The notes below the pieces were generated by a model. The model did no database searches. It saw only the letters and a list, made by a program, of their open reading frames with translations, and was not told the origin of the DNA. A stretch of DNA of 6,063 bases from the NCBI GenBank assembly GCA_015233285.1, contig JADFYA010000235.1, positions 1 to 6,063 of the forward strand, given 5' to 3'. Positions 1 through 5,979 of this stretch are shown here, one piece after another. Both the position numbers and the translations under genes were made by a program. Within the stretch, counting starts at the first letter, position 1. Every line of letters starts with the position of its first letter. The stretch is from Deltaproteobacteria bacterium (lineage in GTDB: Bacteria > Desulfobacterota > JADFXK01).

Positions 1-568
1 GGTCATGGTTCTTATTAAAAAACGGAACCAGACTGCCGATGGCCAGGTATTCGATACCCAACTCCATCAAGCCTTCCAGGCTCCGCCGGCGCAAGTCCGG
101 AAACCGGCCACCCTGCTGCACGCCGGCCAGAATACACCCCGGAGTCAGAGCCAGTGCCTCGCGGATTCGTTTCAAGGTCACGATCAGTTTCTGTTCCGCC
201 GTAGTCCGGTTTTCACCAGGCGGGCTGATCAAATCCAAGGGCGAGGCGATGTCGGTTTTGATCATCTCCTGAAAAGTCACGATGGCCTTATTGGACAACA
301 GCAACGGGCCCGTTAGAGCCTGGAAGGCCCCGGAATCAGTCATGACCAGGCCGTCAAAGTTAAGATACTCCCTAAGGGTCAATCCGTTTTTGAATGAGTT
401 ACGAATGTCTCTATTTTTATATAGGAAAAAGGCGTTTAAGATACAGCCTTCGACGCTCTGTAATTCACCCCAGACGGATAGAGGCACAATCGGAGATTGC
501 GGTTGATACACCGGTAAAAATAGCGGCAAGGAATGTTCCGTCCCGCGGCGGGTGATTAGTTTTCTCAT
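1..568 (-). CDS. tRNA-guanine transglycosylase (TGT) family protein, archaeal-like, C-terminus outside window
   Basis: Reading the minus strand from an ATG at 568 gives 189 codons with no stop before the window edge. TGT enzymes exchange guanine in tRNA for a 7-deazaguanine base in queuosine or archaeosine synthesis. Seen: FDGLVMTDSGAFQ at residues 71-83, where D78 matches the TGT catalytic Asp of the DSGG/DSGS motif; DIASPLDLISPP (106-117), like the archaeal D-I-x-x-x-L-D-I-x-T-P-P segment; AGVQQGGRFPDLRRRS (148-163), matching the VQGG...LR..S motif; and AIGSLVPFF (176-184), closer to archaeal IGxVVPL than to bacterial GGLAVGE. The nucleophile Asp and zinc-binding cysteines would lie in the missing half. 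The start is uncertain: GAGGG (575-571) is only 2 nt from this ATG, and an in-frame ATG at 580 lacks a good ribosome site. It is transcribed divergently from the radical SAM gene. Family assignment is firm; bacterial queuine-type, archaeosine-type or DNA-modifying (DpdA-like) use is open. Confidence 0.82.
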   Translation of the reverse strand, partial: MRKLITRRGTEHSLPLFLPVYQPQSPIVPLSVWGELQSVEGCILNAFFLYKNRDIRNSFKNGLTLREYLNFDGLVMTDSGAFQALTGPLLLSNKAIVTFQEMIKTDIASPLDLISPPGENRTTAEQKLIVTLKRIREALALTPGCILAGVQQGGRFPDLRRRSLEGLMELGIEYLAIGSLVPFFNKNHD

Positions 569-608
569 AACCCTCAACATCAATACTGTGGTTGACAGAC
601 CTTTATTT

Positions 609-749
609 AATCCACAGATTACTCAGATTTGCGCAGATTAAAAAAACACAAAACGATTGAGTCCAAGCCTCGGTCAGCTAAAGTTCAGCAAATGATCGCA
701 TGGTCTGTGGGTTTCTTTCATCTGCGTTCATCTGCGAAATCTGCGGATA
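609..749. repeat. Imperfect 34-nt inverted repeat made of CAGAT / ATCTG units
   Basis: The left arm (609-642) and the reverse complement of the right arm (716-749) align over 34 nt without gaps, with about 9 mismatches, around a 73-nt centre. Each arm is an internal array of short units: CAGAT occurs at 615, 624 and 634 on the left, and ATCTG at 720, 730 and 739 on the right, so spacing is 9 then 10 on the left and mirrored on the right. The right arm includes two perfect copies of TTCATCTGCG (717-736). Motifs of the type CGCAGATT...CGCAGAT are, from memory, common as dispersed intergenic repeats in environmental bacterial genomes. The element may therefore be a non-autonomous mobile or REP-like repeat, or a foldable RNA or DNA structure. 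No transposase or target duplication is visible. Confidence 0.6.
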
Positions 750-893
750 CATTTCTGTCTCCCAAATTAACAAGACTCGTCGAACTTAGGTCTTAAGGAT
801 ATCCTATTATCATGATTCCGGGCAACCAAATATTGTAATCACCGCCAAAGCGGCTGATTTTTCAATGGAGGGACGTCCTGTTACACATTAATC

Positions 894-923
894 TTGACGA
901 GCTTTTTCAGGCGGTGCTAAAGT
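894..923 (+). promoter_or_regulatory. Candidate sigma70-like promoter for the radical SAM operon
   Basis: TTGACG (894-899, five of six consensus positions) is followed after 18 nt by TAAAGT (918-923, four of six). Initiation would fall near 930, about 110 nt upstream of the ATG at 1041. The perfect palindrome GGACGTCC (871-878) lies just upstream of the -35 box and could be a regulator site. Matches of this quality occur by chance, so the call is tentative. If this promoter is used, the left arm of the dyad at 908-971 would not be transcribed. Confidence 0.25.
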
Positions 924-971
924 GGAAGGGATAATTTCGGTTCCTCTATGAATAGAACCTCCCGCCGCCTG
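908..971 (+). other. Nested dyad, possible structured leader or terminator/attenuator-like element
   Basis: Three nested complementary pairs are visible: CAGGCGG (908-914) with CCGCCTG (965-971), GGGA (928-931) with TCCC (960-963), and GGTTC (939-943) with GAACC (955-959) closing an 11-nt loop. AAAGTG (919-924) can alternatively pair with CACTTT (975-980), so two mutually exclusive folds are conceivable. No U-run follows, so it is not a standard intrinsic terminator. It does not match any riboswitch I recognise. It lies about 70 nt upstream of the radical SAM start. Confidence 0.25.
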
Positions 972-1040
972 CGACACTTTCACAACTCGGCCGGGTGACT
1001 GGAGAAAGGTGCCGTTCACTCAATTTCCCAGGAAGACATC

Positions 1041-1913
1041 ATGCGGTACGACGGCGTCGTTTTCAGACCGCCCAGCGAGGCCAACAGCCTTCTTATTCAG
1101 GCCACGGTGGGGTGCCCCCATAATAAATGCACCTTTTGCGGGATGTATAAACATAAACGGTTCCGCATCCGCAAGGTGACGGATATTAAGCAAGACCTGG
1201 AATCGGGATATAAGATTTACGGCCCCGGGGTCAAGAGCATTTTCTTTCCCGATGGCAACTCCATAATTATTAAGACGGCGCAACTAATTGAAATTCTAAA
1301 CTATGCCCGGCAACTGTTCCCTGACCTGGAAAGAATCACGGTCTACGGAGCGGCAAAATATGTTATGCTCAAAAGCGTGGTGGAACTTGTCGCCCTGCGG
1401 CAGGCCGGACTCAGCCGCATCCATTCCGGGATGGAAACCGGCGATGAAATCATCTTAAAAAACATCCAGAAAGGCTGTACCCCGGATGAGATCATCCAGG
1501 CCGGTCTCAGAGTCAAGCAAGCCGGGATCGAACTTAGCCAGTATATCCTGGTGGGGATCGGAGGCACGGCCAGATGGCGGGAACACGCCATAGAGAGCGC
1601 CGGAGTGCTCAACGCCTTTGACCCCGACTTCATCCGCTTGCGGACTTATGTTCCAGTCAAACAAGCGCCTTTGTGGTCGGAATACGCGGCCGGGCGCTTC
1701 ATCCTCCCCGGACCGCATCAGGCCCTGGCGGAGATAAGGCTGATGATCGAACACCTTAACGTGACCAGCCACATCGTCAGCGATCACGTGTCCAACTATT
1801 GTAACATTTCAGGAAAGCTTCCGGAGGATAAGGCCGAACTCCTGGCTGAACTCGACGCCGCCGGGAACATCCCTGAAGACCATTTCCGTCCAGCTTTAAT
1901 CAGTAACCTGTGA
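1041..1913 (+). CDS. Radical SAM protein of unknown substrate (CX4CX2C cluster motif)
   Basis: A 290-residue protein with the radical SAM iron-sulfur motif C25-PHNK-C30-TF-C33, followed by GMY. The three cysteines should bind a [4Fe-4S] cluster that cleaves S-adenosylmethionine to a 5'-deoxyadenosyl radical. The first spacing is four residues, not the usual three. Further family-like segments are FFPDGNS (68-74), HSGMETGDE (128-136, like the common GLESG motif), ILVGIGGTARWREHAIES (169-186) and SDHVSNY (247-253). It resembles a group of short radical SAM proteins of anaerobic bacteria beginning with YxGxVxRPPSEA and lacking B12-binding or TRAM domains; I know of no established substrate. The start is supported by AGGAA at 1030-1034, 6 nt from the ATG, and by the family-like N-terminus. 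It is the first gene of the plus-strand cluster, 29 nt before the TPR gene. Soluble; no signal peptide. Confidence 0.85.
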   Translation: MRYDGVVFRPPSEANSLLIQATVGCPHNKCTFCGMYKHKRFRIRKVTDIKQDLESGYKIYGPGVKSIFFPDGNSIIIKTAQLIEILNYARQLFPDLERITVYGAAKYVMLKSVVELVALRQAGLSRIHSGMETGDEIILKNIQKGCTPDEIIQAGLRVKQAGIELSQYILVGIGGTARWREHAIESAGVLNAFDPDFIRLRTYVPVKQAPLWSEYAAGRFILPGPHQALAEIRLMIEHLNVTSHIVSDHVSNYCNISGKLPEDKAELLAELDAAGNIPEDHFRPALISNL

Positions 1914-1942
1914 TCATAATCTGTAACAAGGACATTTACTAG

Positions 1943-3820
1943 ATGAATAGACAGCTCATCAGTTCTCTTGCGATCATTCTGGCCTGCTCCTTGACCTGTT
2001 CCTGCTCCGTGATTACAGCGGGAAAGTGGGTCCCGCCGGCTCCGGCTACGACCCCCCAGGCCGCTCCCGGCGAAAAAGATAAGGCACCGGCAAAGGAAGT
2101 AAAACCATCAAGCCCGGAAGACCAAAAGGCGCTCAAACAGACCCGCCTGATGGACTCTGAGGTGTTGGCTCCAACGCCGCCTTCCAATAAAGAGTTGGCC
2201 CAATACTATTTTGCCCTGGCTGAAATGGCCGCCTTTAACGGGGCATTGGACAAAGCAACTGCGTATTATCAAGAGGCCATCAAACACGACCCGACCTCGG
2301 CCATGCTGGAAACGGACCTGGCGGAACTTTATTTACGGCGAGGGGCGTTAAAAGACTCATTGCGACACGCCCAACGGGCCGCCCAGAAAAACCCCAACTA
2401 TCTCCGGGCACACTTGCTGTTAGCCGGACTGTACTCGAGTTACAAGGAAACCGATAAAGCCATCGCCGAATATGAAAAAGTAGTCTCCATGGACCCGGAA
2501 AACAGCGAGGCCTACCTTTTTCTGGGAACACTTTATGCCCAAAAGCAAGAGGTGGACAAAGCCATAACGACCTTGAAAAGATTAATCGAACTCAATCCCG
2601 ACTCGGTCATGGCTTTTTATTATACCGGAAAAGTCTTTCTAGACGCCAATATGTTAAAAAAAGCCAAACCTTATTACCAGAAGGCGATAGAACTCAGACC
2701 GGACTTTGAACCGGCCATCTTCGATCTGGCCTATATCATGGAAAAGCAAGGAAACATTGCCGAGGCTGAGGCGATGTATCAAAATTTGCTGAAGTTCAGT
2801 CCCGGCAACTCTCGGGCCAGAGCACAACTGGGCCGGCTCTACCTGATCTCTCATCAAGATAAAAAGGCCGATCAGGAATTTCAGAACCTGCTCGAACAGG
2901 GGAAAGGCGATATCGGCGTCAGAATCAAGGTCGGGCTGATTTATTTTGAGCAAAGAAGACTTGACCAGGCCATTAAAGAATTTAGCCTGATTCTTTCCGC
3001 CCACCCGGAGAATCATCTGGTGCGCTACTACCTGGGTTCGTGTTATGAAGAGCAGAAGGTGCCTAACCAGGCCGTGGAGGAATTCGGTAAAATTCCACCT
3101 GCTGCCCCGGTTTATACCGATGCCCGGATTCACATGGCCTACATCTTGGAAAAGGAAAACAAAAAAGCTGAGGCAATCAAAGTTCTAAGTGATTCTATCC
3201 AGATAACAAGAGATAAAACAAACTTGCACCTGGCCCTGGCCACCATTCATGATGAGGCCAAAGATTATGGTAAAGCCATCGAGGTTATAAAAAAGGCTAT
3301 AGAAATCGAACCCGGCAACGTCGAGCTTCTATTCAGGTTGGGGGTGATTTATGACCACCAGGGCGATAAGAAAGCCGGCCTGGCAACCATGGAAAAAGTC
3401 CTGTCCATTGATCCAAATTATTCCAACGCATTGAACTACATTGGCTATACGTATGCGGAACAAGGGATTAAACTCGATGAAGCGGAACAACTAATTCAGA
3501 AGGCCGTCAATATCGACCCGGACAATGGCTACATAACCGACAGCCTGGGTTGGGTATATTATCAAAAGGGCGACCTGGACAAGGCTCAAACCCAACTGGA
3601 ACGGGCCTACCAGTTAGTCAACGACGACCCGACGATTACGGAACATTTGGGCGACATCTATCTTAAAAAAGGACTACTCAAAAAGGCCATGGAGATGTAT
3701 AAAAAGGCCGTTGAGCTGTTGCTGGGAAAGCCCAAAGATAAGGACCGGGAAAAAGATCTTGGCCGGATAAAGGAGAAGATTGAGCAGATGAGCAAAAAAC
3801 TGGAGCACAACCAGAATTGA
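1943..3820 (+). CDS. TPR-repeat lipoprotein, possibly LbcA-like
   Basis: A 625-residue protein with an N-terminal lipoprotein-type signal: short polar start, hydrophobic stretch (5-14), then C15, C19 and C21. ILA-C15 is the best lipobox and TCS-C21 the alternative. A Pro/Ala/Lys-rich linker (about 28-82) leads into roughly 15 tandem 34-residue tetratricopeptide repeats from about 84 to 597, such as 186-219 and 458-491, and a short charged helical tail. TPR superhelices are protein-binding scaffolds, here probably on the periplasmic face of the outer membrane. The segment around 495-555 (NALNYIGYTYAEQG, TDSLGWVYYQKGDLDKA) is typical of a proteobacterial TPR lipoprotein family. A LolB-like gene follows after 83 nt. 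In Pseudomonas the TPR lipoprotein LbcA, partner of the protease CtpA, is encoded beside lolB, so a similar adaptor role is an inference from context. AAGGA (1928-1932) precedes the ATG by 10 nt. Confidence 0.87.
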   Translation: MNRQLISSLAIILACSLTCSCSVITAGKWVPPAPATTPQAAPGEKDKAPAKEVKPSSPEDQKALKQTRLMDSEVLAPTPPSNKELAQYYFALAEMAAFNGALDKATAYYQEAIKHDPTSAMLETDLAELYLRRGALKDSLRHAQRAAQKNPNYLRAHLLLAGLYSSYKETDKAIAEYEKVVSMDPENSEAYLFLGTLYAQKQEVDKAITTLKRLIELNPDSVMAFYYTGKVFLDANMLKKAKPYYQKAIELRPDFEPAIFDLAYIMEKQGNIAEAEAMYQNLLKFSPGNSRARAQLGRLYLISHQDKKADQEFQNLLEQGKGDIGVRIKVGLIYFEQRRLDQAIKEFSLILSAHPENHLVRYYLGSCYEEQKVPNQAVEEFGKIPPAAPVYTDARIHMAYILEKENKKAEAIKVLSDSIQITRDKTNLHLALATIHDEAKDYGKAIEVIKKAIEIEPGNVELLFRLGVIYDHQGDKKAGLATMEKVLSIDPNYSNALNYIGYTYAEQGIKLDEAEQLIQKAVNIDPDNGYITDSLGWVYYQKGDLDKAQTQLERAYQLVNDDPTITEHLGDIYLKKGLLKKAMEMYKKAVELLLGKPKDKDREKDLGRIKEKIEQMSKKLEHNQN

Positions 3821-3903
3821 CCGGTCTAAATGAACCGGCGGCAACGGACCGAGAGCAATATCACACCCTGGTCGGCCCACATGTGAGAAAATGAAAGGAT
3901 GAA
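3821..3903 (+). other. Spacer between TPR and LolB-like genes with a weak dyad
   Basis: This 83-nt gap starts immediately after the TPR stop codon. CCGGT (3821-3825) and ACCGG (3834-3838) can form a 5-bp stem with an 8-nt loop, but no T-run follows, so it is not a convincing terminator. AAAGGA at 3894-3899 lies 4 nt upstream of the next ATG and is a likely ribosome site. The gap is long for a tight operon, so a second promoter or processing site here is possible, though I do not see a clear one. Confidence 0.3.
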
Positions 3904-4731
3904 ATGACCTGCTCAAAACTTAACCGGATTCTTGGCTTCCGATTACTCCTGGTCTTGGTGATGACCGGGATCCTCAGCGGGGCTTTTGGTTGCGCCGGCA
4001 GGCCCCTGGTCATGAAAACGCCGCCCAAGGCCGAAGATCTGGTCCAACGGTTGCAACTGCACGAAAAAGCCATTGACAGCTTTCTGGCTATGGGCGATCT
4101 GACGATCAGTTCTTCAAAGACCTACTTAAGAGCCGAGCTGATCGTTATCGGCCGATATCCGGATACATTACGCTGGGAAGTATCGAGCACCTTTGGGACG
4201 CCGTTACTCTATATGGTGGCCAAAGAGGAAGACGTCACGGCCGTATCCTTTGACAAAAAATCATACTACCGGTCATACACTCTGTCTCCCTACCTGCCCA
4301 TATCCGGGTTAACGGCCAAAGATGTCTCCCATATTCTATTGGGAATGCCGGTATTGCTGGAATTCACCCGGAGCAGCAGTTCCTATGATCCGGAACTGGA
4401 CGCCTGGGTGTTGGATTTGGACAATCCCAAATTGAAACTTAAGGAGCAGATTCTCCTACGCACGGATGATTACACGCCCATATCGCTTAGTTTGTCTCAT
4501 TACCAGTCGGAAGACGCCTTTCGGGTCGCTTTTTCCGATTTTTTCAGCGTGACCACCTCACCCGGTTTTGAATCTAAATATCCCAGGTATGTCACTATCA
4601 CGACTCAGGAGCAAGAATCGACCATCAAGATAAACGTCAAGGAATTACAGTTTGATGTTCCGACGAAAGAGTCTCTTTTCAGGTTGCCTAAACCGGCGGG
4701 ATTCAAAGAAGTTCTATTAGAAGGGAAGTAG
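3904..4731 (+). CDS. LolB-like outer-membrane lipoprotein
   Basis: A 275-residue precursor with a clear lipoprotein signal: basic N-terminus (K5, R8, R13), hydrophobic core LLLVLVMTGIL (14-24) and lipobox AFG-C30. The mature part starts with a helical segment (AEDLVQRLQLHEKAIDSFLAMGDLTI, about 43-68, listed here only as an interval: 43-50 and 51-68) and then alternates beta-like strands (YLRAELIVIGRYPDTLRWEV, 74-93; LLYMVAKEEDVTAVSFD, 101-117; IKINVKELQFDVP, 241-253). This pattern fits the LolA/LolB or DUF4292-like fold, a half-barrel that holds lipid chains; LolB accepts lipoproteins from LolA and inserts them in the outer membrane. It is longer than E. coli LolB (about 207 residues) and sequence similarity is not obvious, so true LolB function is unproven. 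Its position directly after a TPR lipoprotein supports the LolB-type assignment. The next gene starts 5 nt after its stop codon. Confidence 0.72.
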   Translation: MTCSKLNRILGFRLLLVLVMTGILSGAFGCAGRPLVMKTPPKAEDLVQRLQLHEKAIDSFLAMGDLTISSSKTYLRAELIVIGRYPDTLRWEVSSTFGTPLLYMVAKEEDVTAVSFDKKSYYRSYTLSPYLPISGLTAKDVSHILLGMPVLLEFTRSSSSYDPELDAWVLDLDNPKLKLKEQILLRTDDYTPISLSLSHYQSEDAFRVAFSDFFSVTTSPGFESKYPRYVTITTQEQESTIKINVKELQFDVPTKESLFRLPKPAGFKEVLLEGK

Positions 4732-4736
4732 CCGGG

Positions 4737-5216
4737 ATGAAGTTTCGGGCTGAACGGATGCTGGGTCGTTTAGCCAAATGGCTTCGGATGTTAGGATATG
4801 ACACTGTCCTGGAAGGTCGGCCGGACATGGGCGTAAGCCTGGAGGAGGAAGACGGGCCCCGGGTGATCCTGACTCGAAGACGGAAAAAGCCCGGACCGAG
4901 CCACGCCTTTCTGCTGCACAGTGATGACCCGATGGAGCAGTTAAAGGAAGTGGTGGTGACTTTTAGGCTGACCGTCGATGAGGCAAGTCTCTTCTCCCGG
5001 TGCTCGGTATGCAACCGGGCCCTGGTCGCGGTCCCCAAAGCAGAGGTGGTGGGGCGGGTGCCCGATTACGTCCTGGCCGGGCATGGCTCATTTCATCGTT
5101 GTCCCCTGTGCCGCCGGGTCTACTGGCCGGGCAGTCATTTGGGCCGGATGAAAAAACGGTTGGCCGGGGTCCTTGGGGCTGAAGAAGGACCTGAAAAAGA
5201 GAATGGTTTAACATGA
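4737..5216 (+). CDS. Mut7-C RNase domain protein with zinc ribbon
   Basis: A 159-residue protein matching the Mut7-C family: a PIN-like putative RNase domain followed by a zinc ribbon. Seen: MKFRAERMLGRLAKWLRMLGYDT (1-10 and 11-23), the hallmark N-terminus in which E6 replaces the frequent Asp; VILTRRRK (43-50), where the family usually reads LLTRDR; HSDDPMEQLKEV (61-72); then C89-S-V-C92 and C122-P-L-C125 with RVYWPGSH (127-134), the family's zinc-binding tail. R48 stands where a conserved acidic residue is expected, so nuclease activity may be reduced or lost; this judgement is from memory of the family. It begins 5 nt after the LolB-like stop, with GGGAAG (4723-4728) upstream inside the previous gene, so translation is probably coupled. 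The stop (5214-5216) overlaps an ATG that opens only a 12-codon frame. It faces phoU tail to tail across 47 nt. Confidence 0.85.
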   Translation: MKFRAERMLGRLAKWLRMLGYDTVLEGRPDMGVSLEEEDGPRVILTRRRKKPGPSHAFLLHSDDPMEQLKEVVVTFRLTVDEASLFSRCSVCNRALVAVPKAEVVGRVPDYVLAGHGSFHRCPLCRRVYWPGSHLGRMKKRLAGVLGAEEGPEKENGLT

Positions 5217-5263
5217 AAAATTCAACGGTTCAATCTCGGACGATAACATAATGATTATAGAGA

Positions 5264-5971
5264 CTAAACGTCCGTCACTTTCGGCCGACCGCATATCTCG
5301 GGTTCCTTTTCCTGCAAGCCGGGGTGGCGAATAACCTTACCCTCCACCAAATAGACCACCTGCTCCGAAATATTGGTCGCCTCATCTCCAATTCTCTCTA
5401 AATGGCGACCGGTCAAGATCAACTCCACGCCTCGTTGAATCAATCTATGCTCATCCATCATCCAGTTGATCATCTCTTCTAAGAGTTGCCGGTTGAGATT
5501 GTCCAGATCGTCGTCCCGGCAACACACCGCTTGAGCGGCTATAACATCCCGGTGAACAAAGGCCTCCAGACAATTTCTGGTCATTTCCTTGGCCACCTCG
5601 CCCATTTCGACGAGAGTTCTGGGAAACTCCATCGGCTCCATGGGGATCAGCATCAAAGATCGATCCGCCAAATTGACGCATTGGTCGCCCATCCGTTCCA
5701 AATAGTAGGATATCCTGATCGCCGAAGTCAGAAATCTCAGATCTACCGCGACCGGCTGCCGGGTGGCCAACATTTTCACGCACCGTTCTTCTATTTCATT
5801 TTCCAGGGCATCCAGGCGCTTGTCCCCTTTGATTGTCTGTCGCGCCAGGTCGGCGTCTTTAGACGTGAGCGATCTGATGGCGTTGTCCAAGGCCTCTTCC
5901 ACCAACCCGCCCATCTTCAGAAGACTATCTTTCGCCCAATCCATCTGCCTGTGAAATCCCTGAATAGTCAA
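5264..5971 (-). CDS. phoU: Phosphate-signalling protein PhoU
   Basis: A protein of 235 residues from the preferred start, normal PhoU length. PhoU is a cytoplasmic all-helical protein made of two similar three-helix bundles that links the Pst phosphate transporter to the PhoR sensor kinase and damps the Pho response. Both halves carry the metal-binding signature: ERMGDQCVN in the first and ERIGDEATN in the second, one hundred residues apart. No ATG lies near the N-terminus. Two in-frame TTG codons are available, at 5977 and 5971. The ribosome site GGGAGG (5985-5980) is 2 nt from the first and 8 nt from the second, so I choose TTG at 5971, giving MTIQGFHRQM; a start at 5977 would add two residues. 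Upstream genes, often pstSCAB, would lie beyond 6063. No Pho box is visible in the 86 nt that precede it. Confidence 0.95.
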   Translation of the reverse strand: MTIQGFHRQMDWAKDSLLKMGGLVEEALDNAIRSLTSKDADLARQTIKGDKRLDALENEIEERCVKMLATRQPVAVDLRFLTSAIRISYYLERMGDQCVNLADRSLMLIPMEPMEFPRTLVEMGEVAKEMTRNCLEAFVHRDVIAAQAVCCRDDDLDNLNRQLLEEMINWMMDEHRLIQRGVELILTGRHLERIGDEATNISEQVVYLVEGKVIRHPGLQEKEPEICGRPKVTDV

Positions 5972-5979
5972 AACCAAAT

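Larger units (their letters stand above)
569..1040. other. Divergent intergenic region without a convincing gene
   Basis: These 472 bases separate the minus-strand transglycosylase from the plus-strand radical SAM gene and should carry promoters for both. I find no open frame with a start codon, ribosome site and recognisable product. The longest notable frame is 31 codons (839-931) without an ATG, GTG or TTG near its beginning. The contents are a large imperfect inverted repeat (609-749), a 10-bp perfect palindrome AGGATATCCT (796-805), an 8-bp palindrome GGACGTCC (871-878), a small CCGC-CAAA-GCGG dyad near 843-854, a candidate promoter (894-923) and a nested dyad (908-971). The base composition is more AT-rich than the flanking genes, as expected for non-coding DNA. 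Confidence 0.7.

Noticed and set aside
5..506. Plus-strand open frames of 74-103 codons
   Set aside because: They lie opposite the transglycosylase frame, have no recognisable domains, and the minus-strand frame shows clear TGT motifs over the same bases.
592..620. TTGACA at 592-597 as a plus-strand promoter
   Set aside because: The -35 is perfect, but the hexamers at 16-17 nt spacing (ACAGAT or CAGATT) match the -10 poorly, and it lies about 450 nt from the nearest plus-strand gene.
843..862. CCGC-CAAA-GCGG hairpin followed by a T-run as a terminator
   Set aside because: The stem is only 4 bp and the T-run is short, and there is no upstream plus-strand gene to terminate.
839..931. 31-codon stop-to-stop frame on the plus strand ending LDELFQAVLKWKG
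   Set aside because: It looks protein-like but has no ATG, GTG or TTG near its beginning and no ribosome site. I recognise no family, and it could at most be a gene remnant.
1943..3820. CRISPR-like or tandem DNA repeats inside the TPR gene
   Set aside because: The repetition is at protein level (34-residue TPR units); the DNA units are too diverged to be a nucleotide repeat array.
4703..5214. Minus-strand and alternate-frame open frames over the Mut7-C gene
   Set aside because: They are shadows in GC-rich coding DNA; the plus-strand frame has the conserved Mut7-C and zinc-ribbon motifs.
5213..5251. 12-codon frame whose ATG overlaps the Mut7-C stop
   Set aside because: The ATGA overlap is typical of coupled genes, but the product is only 12 residues with no known counterpart, so it is probably chance.
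5217..5263. Intrinsic terminator between the convergent Mut7-C gene and phoU
   Set aside because: I searched the 47 nt for a GC-rich stem followed by a T-run on either strand and found none.
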